From Hydrangea macrophylla (Eukaryota; Streptophyta; Magnoliopsida; Cornales; Hydrangeaceae): a DNA stretch of 64,000 nt. Below, in pieces: positions 37,694 through 49,623 of the stretch. Where the stretch lies: assembly GCA_033977485.1 (NCBI GenBank), contig CM066992.1, positions 104,147,450 through 104,211,449 on the forward strand. The letters run 5' to 3'. Position 1 is the stretch's first letter; each line of letters opens with the position of its first letter. The translations under genes were made by a program, and so were the position numbers. The notes beneath the pieces are model-generated. The model ran no database searches. It was not told the origin of the DNA and was given only the letters and a program-made list of their open reading frames with translations.

Positions 37694-39993
37694 GTCATGC
37701 CAAAGATCGATCAATTCCAAAGATGAAAGCAACAACAACAACAACTCCTCAATTGGGAAGTTATTCAGTGAGCCTGTCACGCCACATCAACATGCTGACG
37801 TAGTGTGATCATTTAATCCTAACCACCCACTTGCCTCTTCCTTTTAGGGAGATCATGACAAGTGGTTAGTGGAATTTCAAATTTGAAATCTGATAACCAC
37901 TTGTCATGATCCCCCTAGAAGGAGGAGGCAAGTAGATGGCTGAGATTAAATGGTCACACCACGTCAGCATGCTGACGTGGCGTGACGGGCTCACTGAATA
38001 ATTTCTCCAATTGAGGATGGTGATGATCGTTTGAAGAAATATTCGACTCGGGCTCTTCTGGATTAGGGTTTCATTCGAAAAAGAACGATAATGGGATTGG
38101 TGCAGACAATGGTACTAGTAACAACGATGAGGATGCGGAATTCCTGCCCACGGCTTTTGGTAGGAAGATCAAGGAAGGTGTTCAGCTGCGGCGCGAGTGG
38201 TAAAAATTGGAGCAACCGAAATCAGGCAATAAATCTCAGGTAGGAAAAAGACAATCGGAGTTGGGAAACGTTGGGGGATTCGAGAAGCATACTAAAGGGA
38301 TTGGGATGAAGCTTCTCGAGAAGATGGGTTACAAAGGAGGCGGTCTTGGGAAAAACGAGCAAGGGATTGTTGCTCCCATTGAGGCTAAGTTGCGACCGAA
38401 GAACATGGGTATGGGTTTTAATGATTACAAAGAGACCAAATTGCCTGTAATTCAGGAATTAGAGGAGAAGAAGTCTGTTGTGCCACCTGCAAGTCAGCGT
38501 TCGAAAGAGAAACTCTGGTCGAAGCAAGCTCGGTTGAAGAAGAAGAAGGATGATTATGTTACCACAGAAGAGTTGTTGGCCAGGAAGCAAGAACATGGAG
38601 TTGATGTTGTTTTGAAGGTCTTCGATATGAGGGGACCTCAGGTTCGTGTCTTGAGAAACTTGGAGATCTTGAATGCAGAAGAACAAGCAAGGGAAAATGA
38701 TATACCTATGTTCGAGCTTCAGCATAATTTGAGTTTGTTTATCAGAGTATTTCAATGATGGAACCCGTTGCAAAATCCATCACATGGGTTGGAAGTGATA
38801 GCCTTATGGAAGAATCTGTTGCAAGAGGATGACTTTCCTGCTGTGAGGATATCTCAGATGTTGCCTCACCATTTACTCTGCTGTTTATGGAAGTTGTCTT
38901 TCCTGCTGTGAGGATATCTGGGACCAACACTTGGCAGGCGAGGGATCCTGAACCCATGCTTCGCTTCTTAGAATCTTGGGAAAAGTTGCTGCCTTCTTCA
39001 GCCCTTCAGACCATACTGGACAACGTTGTTATTCCAAAATTATCGGCCGCTGTGGACTCATGGGACCCACGCAGAGAAACTATTCCAATCCATGTTTGGG
39101 TGCATCCATGGTTACCTCTGTTGGGTCAGAAGCTGGAGTCTTTCTATCATACAATATGTAGTAGATTGGAAAGCGTTCTTCATGCTTGGCACCCCAGTGA
39201 TAGGTCTGCTTATTGTATATTGTCAACTTGGCAGACTGTGTTTGATCAAACCAGTTGGGAACAACTAATGGTCCGACTCATTATTCCTAAGTTTTTGGCT
39301 GTCTTACATGAATTTCAAGTAAACCCTGCAGCTCAGAAGCTTGAGCCGTTCTATTGGGTCCGGACTTGGGCTACTGCAATTCCCATTCATCACATGCTTC
39401 ATTTGATGGATTTGTTCTTTGACAAGTGGCAGCAAGTTTTATCTCATTGGTTGTGTTCGAATCCTAATTTTGAAGAAGTCACCCAATGGTATATGAGTTG
39501 GAAAAAACTTATCCCAGCCGAACTTTTGGCAAATGAACATATTCGGTACCAGTTTAATTTGGGTCTTGACATGATGAACCAAGCTGTTGAAGGCATGGAA
39601 GTGGCGCAACCTGGTTTGAGGGAGAACCTTAGCTATTTAAGAGCAGTTGAGCAAAAGCATTTTGAAGCTCAGCAAAAAGCAGCTGCTCTTGCTCAACAAC
39701 AAGCTGGTGCGGGCCTGGGTAGTGAAACATTGATGGAAGGTATGACTAGTGGTGGGCTTGAGATGAGTTTGAAAGAAGTTATGGAAGTCCATGCACAGCA
39801 AAATGGGTTGCTGTTTAAGCCTAAACCTGGAAGAACTCCAGATGGTCATCAGATATATGGCTTTGGTAGTACAAACATAATTATCGATTCTCTAAATCAA
39901 AAGGTATTTGCACTAAATGAGGAGAAATGGTCTTTGGTGTCCCTTGAGCAGCTGCTGGAGATGCAAAATAAACCTACAAGGAAGCGAGCCTGA
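37694..39993 (+). pseudogene. STIPL1/NTR1 pseudogene, main part (G-patch and GCFC region)
   Basis: After the GTCAT duplication the gene resumes. The G-patch is at about 38280-38400 ([20 protein letters not shown]), preceded by EFLPTAFGRKIKEG. The C-terminal GCFC region (38887-39993) is open and well conserved, with RRETIPIHVWVHPWLPLLGQ, KPKPGR and a basic end KRA. Lesions: frameshift near 37715; a MITE at 37756; TAA at 38201; loss of the coiled-coil middle at about 38740, where LQHNLS joins LFIRVFQ; TGA at 38756; and a patch causing a shift near 38834. Plant orthologues bind the spliceosome disassembly helicase and affect splicing and circadian timing; this copy cannot make a full protein. 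The 3' segment could still give a transcript. Confidence 0.92.
37756..38007. mobile_element. Foldback MITE in the STIPL1 pseudogene
   Basis: The arms GAAGTTATTCAGTGAGCC and GGCTCACTGAATAATTTC are inverted, and pairing continues through TGTCACGCCAC and the inner AACCACTTGTCATGATC block. The whole 252 bp is thus a near-palindrome. CAATTG flanks both sides (37750-37755 and 38008-38013). Joining across it gives SSIEDGDD in the reading frame, so this is a true insertion. Confidence 0.85.
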
Positions 39994-40502
39994 ATTTAAA
40001 CCTAGTAGCGTTTCTGGGGATGAAGTGTAACTATTTAGGTTGCATATTCTCAATGAGTTATGATGATGGCATTGAAAACTTGAGGTTAGCTTGCCTCTTT
40101 AACTTTAGGTTTTTCCTTTGTGGATATCCGTTGTATTGTTGATAAGGGAGCTGCAGACTTCTTTTATATTATTATAAACAATAGAACTACTTATGCTCAT
40201 TCAAAAGTTTTCCCTCTTGCTACGTGCGCTACAAAATGTTGTTGAAACTAGAAAGATCTCACTTGCATTGTACGGGGGTAGGTAATATCAATAGTGAAGC
40301 AAAATTGAATTGTTCTTTCCATATTAGCAAATAACTCATCTGTGTGGAGGCTATTGAAAATGGTCCATAGATATACGTCTAAGGATCGACTCCGAACTCG
40401 ATTTTACATGGGAAAACTAACTAGAGCCTAGTTTATTATCAATCGTGGAGCAATTATGAAGATATGAAGTAGAGTCCTTTAATCAGATGGTGGCAATGTA
40501 AG
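39994..40502. other. 3' flank of STIPL1 pseudogene, no gene
   Basis: AT-rich sequence with no ORF of note, likely the old 3' untranslated region followed by spacer. Confidence 0.6.
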
Positions 40503-40542
40503 CAAGGGCAGAGCCAGGAATATTTTTTTTGGGGGGGAATAT

Positions 40543-40573
<31 letters not shown>

Positions 40574-40680
40574 CGCTGACGAAGCTATGTGGGGGTTCGC
40601 TGCCCCAAAGTTGGTTTTTGGGGGTTTATTTATACAAATTTCAGAATGCGATAAGAAAAGATAATGAGTTAGATGTATAA

Positions 40681-43600
40681 CCAAACCAAACCAAACCAAA
40701 CCAAGCCTTGTGTCCCAATCAATTGGGGTCGGCTGTATGAATCCTTTTTCTCCATTCTGCACGATCAAGAGCTATATGCTCATTTAAATTATATATATTC
40801 ATATCTTGTTGCACCACATATTCCCAAGTCAGTCTAGGTCTGCCTCTCCCTCTAACCATTCCATGCACTACGATCTTATCACTCTTTCGCACAGGTGCAT
40901 CTACAGGTCTTCGTTGCACATGGCCAAACCATCTAAGTCTATTCTCCCTCAACTTATCCTCAATATGTGTCACTCCTAAAGTCTCTCGGATGTACTCATT
41001 TCTAATTCTATCTTTCCTAGTCTTACCACACATCCATCTTAGCATCCTCATCTCCGCTACACTCACTTTGCTAATGTGTTGTTTCTTAGTTGCCCAACAC
41101 TCTGTCCCGTAGAGCATAGCTGGCCTAATAGCTGTCCTATAAAATTTTCCTTTCAATTTTGCTGGTATTCTCCGATCACAGAATACTCCAGAAGCACTCC
41201 TCCACTTAAGCCAGCTCACTTTAATTCTATGGGTCACGTCATCACCAATCTCTCCGTCTCTACTGATCATTGAACCTAGATAGCGAAAGTGTTCTCTCTT
41301 TGGGATCTCCTGATCTTCGATCTTCACTGCTTCGTTGTCTCTACTTCCACTGTTGCTAAAAGTACATTCCATGTATTCTGTTTTCGTCCTACTTATCTTT
41401 AGCCCCTTAGTCTCCAGTGCTTCTCTCCGAGCTTCTAATTTAGTGTTGAGTCCCCTTTTAGTCTCATCAACCAAGACAATATCATTTGCGAACAACATAC
41501 ACCATGAGACCTCATCTTGAATGTGTAGTCAATTCATCCATAATTAGGGCGAACAAATAAGGGCTCAAGGCCGACCCCTGGTGCAGGCCTACGGTAATTG
41601 GGAATTCGCTGGTTTCTCCGGCTGGTGATCTAATTGTAGTAACCGCTTCATCATACATATCCTTCACCACGTCAATATAACCCTTGGTCACTCCTTTCTT
41701 CTCTAGCACCCACCAAATTAAATCTCTAGGCACTCTATCATAAGCTTTCTCTAAATCAATAAAAACCATATGTAGATCTTTTTTCTTCTCTCTATACTTT
41801 TCCATTAGTCTTCTAAGTAAATAAATTGCTTCCATAACCCAGGCATAAATCCAAATTGATTTTCTGACACTGATGTTGCGCCTCTTAAGCGATGCTCCAT
41901 CACTCTCTCCCACAGCTTCATAGTATGGCTCATCAACTTAATACCTCTATAGTTGTTGCATTGTTGTACATCTCCTTTACTCTTATATATAGGCACTAGG
42001 ATGCTCTTCCTCCACTCATCAGGCATTTTTCTAGTCATTAAATCCTATTAAAAATTTTTGTAAGCCAAGATGCCCCCACATCTCCCAAGCATTTCCAAAC
42101 CTCAATGGGGATCCCATCTGGTCCTAAGGCCTTGTTGGGTTTCATCTTCTTCAAAGCAAATTCCACCTCAAACTTCCTTATTCTCCGATAGAATCTGTAT
42201 TCTCTAGTTTCATCGTAACTTCCAGTTTCTTCTTCCATTGTGTTATCCATATGTTTTTCATTCAGCAACTTCTCAAAATAGCTCTTCCACCTTTCCTTAA
42301 TCTCTTCGTCGTTCACTAATACCCTAGAGTCATCGCTTTTTATACACTTAACCTGATTAATGTCTCTTGTTTTCCTTTCTCTCGACTTAGCAAGCTTATA
42401 AATACATTTTTTTCCCTCTCTAGTGTCTAGTTTGGTGTAGAAGGCGTCATAGGGTTCCATTTTAGCGACTCTAACTGTCCTTTTATCCTCCTTATTTGCA
42501 CATTTATAGCTTTTGAAGTGTTCCTCACTTCTATCATTTTGCCACTTCTTAAAGCAATCCTTTTTGGTTTTTACTGCAGCTTGTACCTCTTCATTCCACC
42601 ACCAAGTATCTTTAGAAGCTAACCCTCTTCCCTTCGACTCTCCGAGGACCTCCTTCGATATTCTCGTGATGCACCCTGCCATTCTATCCCACATAGTATT
42701 GCTTCCATCTTCCAAATTCCAAGGTGCTTCTGTATACATTCTCTCTTGGAATATTGCTAGTTTCTCGCCTTTAAGGTTCCACCACCTAGTTCGCGGGTTT
42801 ATAGGGTCTTTTCTAGTACGACATTGTCCTTTTATATGGATATCTAAAATAGTAAGTCTATGTTGAGATGTTAAACTCTCTCCTGGGATGACCTTACAGT
42901 CTTTACATGCTAAGCGGTCTGCCTTTCTCACAAGGAACAAATCGATCTGGTTTCTATTAGATCCACTCTTAAAGGTTATCAAGTGTTCTTCCCTCTTTTT
43001 GAAAAAGGTGTTTGCTACTACAAGATCATATGCTACTGCGAAATCTAAAATACTCACCCCTGCCTCATTCTGATCTCCAAAACCATACCCCCCTTGCACC
43101 CTCTTATATCCAGTTCTATCTTTGCCTACATGGCCATTAAAATCTCCACCTACAATTATCTTCTCTCCTCCCGGTATTTCTTGCATTAAGGCGTCCAACT
43201 CATCCCAGAATTGTCTTTTAGTGTGATCATCCAATCCTACTTGGGGCGCGTATGCACTAATCACATTAATTATATCCACTCCAACTACCAGTTTGATAAG
43301 CAATATTCTGTCTCCTTTCCTCGTAACTGTCACAACTTTATCCTTGAGGTTCTTGTCAACCACGATTCCGACACCATTTCTATGCCTATCTTTCCCTGTA
43401 TAGAATATCTTATGCCCGGTCTTTTCTACCTCCTTAGCTTTCTCTCCAACCCACTTTGTTTCTTGTAAACATACTACATTAACCTTCCTTCTAATCATAG
43501 TTTCTACTAGTTCCATAGCTTTACCTGTTAAGGTTCCTATATTCCAAGTTGCTAACCTAAGCCTATAGTTCTAGACTAGCTTCTTTACCCGCGGTGGCCC

Positions 43601-43868
43601 AGATGAGCGCGGGAACCTTTGCTTATTTAACACCACACCCGGGCGTCGATGCGGCGCCCCTTGCACATTTTTCGAAACACCCGAAGGCAGGCGCAACGCG
43701 TCGCTTAAAGGGAACGCCCTAGCATTTACACGAGTATTCATATTTGGATTCATATCATAAGGATCCGACGGTTTTTTTTACGTGCTGGCTGTCGAGCTAC
43801 CTAATGCACTAACCCTCCTCTTTTATCCGGGCTTGGGACCGGCAGTGTTGAAACAATTCAGGCAGAGT
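40681..43868 (-). mobile_element. RTE-clade LINE with 16-bp target duplication
   Basis: TGAGTTAGATGTATAA is present at 40665-40680 and 43869-43884, an exact 16-bp target duplication. On the minus strand the element ends with GGGGTCGGCTG, then CTTGG and a (TTGG/TTTGG)n tail, typical of plant RTE-type LINEs with short repeat tails in place of poly(A). The 5' end is near 43868, so the copy is nearly full length at 3.2 kb. Its coding sequence is broken. Confidence 0.92.
40719..43516 (-). pseudogene. LINE endonuclease-reverse transcriptase, three frameshifts
   Basis: The AP-type endonuclease spans 43516-42500 with QETKW, GGDFNGHVG, NRNQIDLFLVR and SQHRLTILDI. Reverse transcriptase starts with LKKMKPNKALGPDGIPIEVW, shifts frame near 42037, continues WRKSILVPIYKSKGD and GIKLMSH, and shifts near 41840. 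It then runs [15 protein letters not shown] and [19 protein letters not shown] and shifts again near 41505. The catalytic FADD motif reads FAND (AAT at 41484-41486 on the complement), so the key aspartate is lost. The C-terminal part (RRPVDAP, WRKRIH) is open to 40719. An upstream in-frame stretch (43753-43571), separated by a stop, precedes it. Confidence 0.93.
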
Positions 43869-44230
43869 TGAGTTAGATGTATAAGGAGAGATAAATATAC
43901 AAAACTATTTGAATCAACAATGTATAGTGTCAAATTTAGTTTGGAACACTTAATTGGGTTGGGCTGAAAAGCCTGAAATGAGAATAGACATAATAAGGTT
44001 TGATGTCAAATGTTAGGGTGTTCTTGGGCTAGAATATCACATGAGTTATTATGAATGTTGTCAAATATTAGGTGAGTTTGACCCTAATTTGAATTTAGAA
44101 CATTAAATTTGGTTTCGGTGAATTGAGAATGGACATAGGAAGATTTAATATCAAATATTAGGGTGAGTTTGGGTTATAATATGACATAGACAACTATTAT
44201 TAGGGTGCATTTGGGCTACAATATCATAAG

Positions 44231-44812
44231 CTAGGAATGGGTACTCCATTTTGAGTAAAGTACCCGTACCGGGTACTTGGGGGACACCGACACCCGTACC
44301 ATACTCCTGGGTACGTGTCGGGTACCCCTCTTGCGGTGTCTTGATACTGTTAAGTGAAGGATTCAACTTGGGTACTGCTCGGGTACTTTGTGGGTACGGC
44401 ATGGGTACTTCATGGGTACGGCGTGGGTACTTCGTGAGTACGGCACGGGGGTGAGATTGCATTTTTTGAAAACTATAGGGGGTACAACTATGGGGGGTAC
44501 TTCGTGGGTACTTAGTGGACTTGCTTCGTCTTCTTCTTTTTTATTTATATTTTTTTTCTTTAATGTTGTGGACTTGTAATGCTAAAACAATTTGTTTAGT
44601 CCTTAGACTACTTATTTGCTAATATGTGGATTAATGTTATAGTACTGTTCAATCTTCCTCTTTTTCTTTTCTTTTTTTTTTAAATTTTTAAAAATATTTT
44701 TTTATTCAAGGTACCCTAGCCGTACCCGTACCCTACATTTTTGGAAATTGCCGTACCCCCGTACCCGTATTGTATCGTACCCATGTCACGTGTCCGTACT
44801 CGTGCTACATAG
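44231..44812. mobile_element. hAT-like MITE with GGGTAC repeats
   Basis: ATCATAAG is duplicated on both sides (44223-44230 and 44813-44820), the 8-bp size typical of hAT elements. The left end CTAGGAATGGGTAC and right end (complement CTATGTAGCACGAGTAC) are partly inverted. The left arm is rich in GGGTACTTCGTGGGTACGG-type units and the right arm in their complement, so the arms can pair. No transposase. Confidence 0.75.
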
Positions 44813-44819
44813 ATCATAA

Positions 44820-45110
44820 GTACAAAAATAATTCTCAAACTTTGGGGGGGTTGGATTACATTTGGACTAAAATATCACATATGCTAACTTTTTTTCCCAG
44901 ATTTTTTTTGGTAGGGGGGTGCAAAAAATTCTCAAACTTTGGGGTGGGGGGGATTTTTTTTGGTGGGGGGGTGCAAAAAATTCTCAAACTTTGGGGTGGG
45001 GGGGGAGGTTGGGTGGTGGGGGGGCTGGATTACATTTGGACTAAAATATCACATATGCTTACCTTTTTTTCCCAGATTTTGTTGGGGGGGGGGGGGGGGG
45101 GGGGTGTGGG
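44820..45110. repeat. Duplicated block with G runs
   Basis: ACATTTGGACTAAAATATCA followed by CATATGCT and a T run occurs at about 44856 and 45032. GTGCAAAAAATTCTCAAACT also occurs twice (near 44919 and 44971). The copies are separated by G-rich runs, the longest at 45084-45104. Confidence 0.8.
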
Positions 45111-45132
45111 AGCTCACCAAGCTCCGCCCTTG

Positions 45133-48100
45133 AATGTAAGGTGCCACAATTCTTCGCTCTAGTTGAAAACTATGCTCTGTGTTTACCATTCATGTTCTGG
45201 TGACAGAGAGGTTAGATAAACTTAAGAAGGGATCCTTGTGACTCCATAGAGATGGTGAAAAGTCATTGGCGTATTGGATGGTGCCCGTTCCCTCTTGAAA
45301 TCAAGGAGGGGGTGGGGTGTAGTGTAGTTCTTTGGTTGCTTTTCCCAGGTAATGGAGATAACAAGTGATGCGTAAAGCAAACAGTGCTCCGTTACTCTTG
45401 CCGTGTTATGTGGTTAGTCCTGATGGACGTGTTCTTTGGCAATATTATTACCTCTGGATAGGACTAATTAATCCAATCGGCCTACTACAGCGATTGTTAA
45501 TGCATTTGGCGTCATTATTTAACCAGGGATAACTTCTCCAGAGTTGAAAATAGTGGCCTGTATGGGAGTATTAAACTATAACAGGGGAGGAGGTGCTATT
45601 GTTAGTCCCGGATGGTGTTTAAATGGGATAAAGTTCAAATGACTGAACTACCCTGTCATATTTAAACATTTCGATCTCACGATACACAGAAATTCATCAG
45701 TTTCTCCCTCTTGTTAAGACAAACTCACTCCCCCTCTCGGTGCCCGAGGCTGGTCTCCCATACATCCGCGATGAAACAACCCTAATCGATGAGAATTTTG
45801 TATAATCCGAACAAAGTAAGTTACTAGTCATTGTTGTTGGGCTATTTTGGTGTTTTGAAGTTAGTGTATTAAAAATAATTTGCAAACTTTGTAGATTTGG
45901 AAATATAACTGTTCGGTCCACCTTTCTATAGCGGTTTGGTTTTTGTTTTTTCGTTGGGGTTGTTCCAATGCCACCGATTAGATTTGTATTTACTTCTCAG
46001 CTTTAATGGTGTTGGTTCTAAAATTTGGTTCACTTATTGGTGTTTGAAATTCATTTTTCGGGGTGTTGAAACACTACTATTTGAATGTGAGAGTCTCAGA
46101 GATATATTGAGGCACTCCGACTTTGTTTGCGGTTATATTAGCACGGAAGGCACTCTAGTTAAAGCTCTGCTGTTAAATTTTATATTACCCATGTTTCTTT
46201 TACCCGTACATGTTTTAATCTTTATTTATTTTCAGTCATTTTCTTCTCTTTTTGTATGAAAAATAACTTAGTGGCAAACCTTCGTGATTTTTGTGTTGGG
46301 TGAGAGAATGTATATCCAGATTCAGCACATGTTCCAATTGCAATTCAGTTTCAGATTCAACACACATTCCGGCTCCAGATTCAGTCCCCTGTTCCAATTT
46401 CAGTTCCAAATTTTCAGCACCATCCCGTGAAGGTTATTTGACCTCAGGGTTGTTCTTTTGTGTTCGTATTCATGTGTTCTATGAAGGACAAGAGTTGGAA
46501 CGTGTAACTATTTTGTATGAAGACGTTTTCAGTTTTGGTTGGTTAGAACTAGTTTAGAAACCGTAGTTGTAATACTTATCAATTAAAGGGCATATGTGAT
46601 TTCACAGATGTGTACTTGGTTGGATGTGTCCTGAAAAATAATGGTTGCCATTCGGTTTGGAAAAATGTGATATCAACATGTTACCATTTTATGGTATCTA
46701 CAGTGCTATGCCCAATACTTTGGTAACATTTCGTGTTTTTTCTTTTTGTCAGCAACCTAGGAACTGACTCTACTAACGAAGCCCATTTATGATCTGTGGC
46801 TGCGTCCGAAACCTGAAGCCCCCTATGTGTCATTTTCATGTTACGTGAATATGCTTGGTATAGGTTTGAAAATGTGATACAGGCGGGTTGTTGAATGGGT
46901 TTCCATTGATCTTATGCCCATTATTCGGGTTGCACAAGTGTAAGATGTGGGGCTGTTCAATGTTGGAGTTGTAGCAATATCATGCTAAGGATTACAATGG
47001 GTTTATACAGGAATCTATGTCAAGCCAATATATGTTGTCTGGGGTGGTATTCAATTGATGGTTTTACCTTTTCAGTTTCAGCCAAAAGGGGTATTTTTGG
47101 AATGTACTATTTTATATAAATAGAATTAGCTGCCTAAATCCCTCAACGTAAAGCAATGAAGCTATCAATTTGCACTAGATGCAATTGTGCCCTTTCAACA
47201 GTAAAGGGTGAATGGAAAGGCCTAAACCTGTAAACAAGTGAAATGGCAGAAGTTAGAAATGCGCTTTTACTGGAATTCTGACCATTTGCCTGATTTGTCA
47301 CACGTCGAAGAAAACTTCTCTGATTTGATCTTGTGTTCATTATTTCGAATTTTAATTGATATGCCTCAAAGCTTATTAAACCTGTTAGGGATAAAGACCA
47401 CACTACATTAACCATGCATAAAAAGGAAAGCCACCACTGAACCCATGGAAAATAGTGGATTCGAAGACGATCAATCTTTCTAGCCAACGATAGTCTTTGT
47501 AGCCCACGTAACAAAGAGCAACAGAAGGCAGCATAGAATAGAACGTTACCTTTCCGGATCTTTTAATTTCCAAAACATTCAACAAGAAAGTGCAAGCAGG
47601 TTTTAGCTTTCAACCAAATGTTAGACCCTAATACTGAGTGTCTGGAACATTGTGGCTCAAGAGTAGCGTCCTTGAGAAATATCACCAATTCATTAGCATT
47701 AAACAACAACATACACACTTGCGCACATATGTAACAATCAGTTTGTCAAATTTGCGGAAACAAAAATTGCTAAATCTATTTTAAGTTCCACCACAACCAA
47801 ACCGTATTGCGAAGAATATAGGGACTAGATGAAAGTACCTTGATAAAAAATATTCCAATCTGAGAGCTACTTGAATAACTATTTAAGAGAACTCTTAAAT
47901 CCAAACACCCCCAATGGTTTTCAAGTATTTACCTCAAAGGTTCCAACAATGAATATACATGAAGCAAGCATAACAAACGTTCCAATCACGTCAAACTTCT
48001 AATTTCTCTGTTATCTAGCTTCGATATATGATGGCACTCTCTGAAGTGCTCAAAAAATGCAATAGATATAGTTGCAGAAACAGTAAGTTTCCACAAAATA

Positions 48101-49299
48101 AATAAGAGCTTCTAACTGTGTTATCATAGAGTCAAAAGTCAACTCATTCATCAAGATTTACTAGTAAAGACAATATCCTCAGCCACTACAAAGGCATGGA
48201 TATATTTACAACTACAAACAAAATAGGCTGAAGACCACATGTATCTATCTGTGTGCTGATCCAAAGTATGATTTAATTCCTGGTTGCAGATGATGTGAAT
48301 TTCCATCAAGCATTGATCATCTGCAAATTTTTCAGAGAAACAGATAAGCACAAGAAGTAGAGACTAGAGAGCAAAGACAAGCGATTGCTATAGTCTATAG
48401 ATTTGCTGATAACAATATATGCTTACTTGAATAATAGTATTGAGTAGACACAACTAAAAGGAGTTGGGGAACCACCAAATAAAAGAAAGAAAAAGACAGG
48501 TGATGGGTTACATAAACCTAGGAAAACATTCCAGATGTGTCGTATATTTTGAAATTTCAACATATCCTAAATGGAAGATGTATGCAAAGTTCTTTAAGTT
48601 GGATTTTACCATCCCATCTTTAAGTCAGAGTTTTACTCTAGTCTGTTTGCGGGCTACCCAAGTCTCGGGTCATTTCTTCAAATAAATCATATTTGGTCTT
48701 ATGTAATCATTTTTCCATATTTCCAACTGATGATAGTGCAAACATGATATACAAGAGGTCTTATCAGTACAAGTTCTGAAAGAATTCTCAAGGGGAAAAA
48801 ATTAAAATTAAAAGAAGAATCTAAGTAAGTTTACAATCTGAATGTTCTGCATTTGGAGTTTCAAAGAAATGTTCAGATGCGCGACACCAAGGCATCCATA
48901 TATTGAATATTTATTCCCAAACAAAAAAGAAAGAAAACTTTAGTATGTGTTAAGAACGGAAAAAAAAAAGTAACCATGTGGATACAGATGAAAAAATTCT
49001 TCTTTTGGGGTATGGATATAAATAAAATCTTAAAGGAGGTCAGACCAAATAAGAAAGTTAAAAGAAAAAGAAGAAGACTATGATGAAAACAATGGCAGCT
49101 GTCTCCCAATGTGACCTACAATTTCTTTAGCAGCTAGCAAATCAAACATAAAAACTTATGCTGCATTTGGAAGATATAGCTTTTGTTTTGGAGTACATGT
49201 ATCAATATGGATATACTTTTTACTATAGAGAGAAGAAAACGAATTAAAGAGTGATATCGATGGAGATATAAACATGATAGGCTAAAGTGGTTTGATATA
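45133..49299. other. Long stretch without a recognised gene
   Basis: Short open frames on both strands (for example 46291-46557 plus and 47143-47514 minus) have no family resemblance and no visible exon structure. A CAGATTCAGCACATGTTCCA-like phrase recurs around 46317-46420. I see no LTR ends or MITE termini. It could be old host intergenic or intronic sequence. Confidence 0.5.
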
Positions 49300-49623
49300 C
49301 CGGTTGAGGTGTGTGGGCTACGTCACCCCCAAACTAAAAATGCGAATGTTCAATATATTACCAAAGAAAAGGTCGAGGAAGAACAAAATCTACAAGTTGT
49401 ATCTCGTGTTTCCGTGTTCGACCGCATAGAGGCTAGTTCTTATCATGACTCAATGTTTAACAAGATGGGTACACCCGAACAAGAAGGTGTGGTTCACCTT
49501 CTCGTACAAAACACTTGTCTAAAGCTTCTGTGTTTGGTAAGTTGGGTGATGTTGCGCAAAGAAAGAAAGTCCAAACTCCCCAAAAATGAAGTTCAGTCTT
49601 TTCTTGAATTAACAGAAGAAATG
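49300..49623 (+). pseudogene. Decayed Gypsy gag/pol linker (Tat-like), left half
   Basis: One frame contains VSRVSVFDRIEASSYHDSMF and the next SSVFGKLGDVAQRKKVQTPQ, repeated SVFxRLG-type phrases I associate with the region between gag and protease in plant Tat/Ogre-like Gypsy elements. A frameshift lies between them. It is cut at 49624 by a second Gypsy; AAATG (49619-49623) recurs at 60006, where the sequence continues. Confidence 0.55.

Larger units (their letters stand above)
40503..45132. repeat. Unclassified repeat with CAAGGGC(A/G)GAGC inverted ends, host of a LINE and a MITE
   Basis: The left end CAAGGGCAGAGCC (40503) and right end AGCTCCGCCCTTG (45120-45132) are inverted. Just inside each end is a long G run (40553-40573 and 45084-45104). 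Between the nested elements are degenerate repeats of the phrase ATTTGGGCTA(G/C)AATATCACAT (43980-44230 and 44850-45060). No protein is recognised. The boundaries are inferred only from the terminal similarity. Confidence 0.5.

Noticed and set aside
37569..37808. Open frame across the LARD end, STIPL1 fragment and MITE
   Set aside because: It crosses three unrelated sequences; only the SINSKDESNNNNN part belongs to the gene.
44770..45162. Glycine-rich 130-codon ORF
   Set aside because: The glycines come from G homopolymer runs in a repeat.
47143..47514. 123-codon minus-strand ORF in the gene-poor stretch
   Set aside because: No motif, no codon-level support and no neighbouring exons; could be chance.
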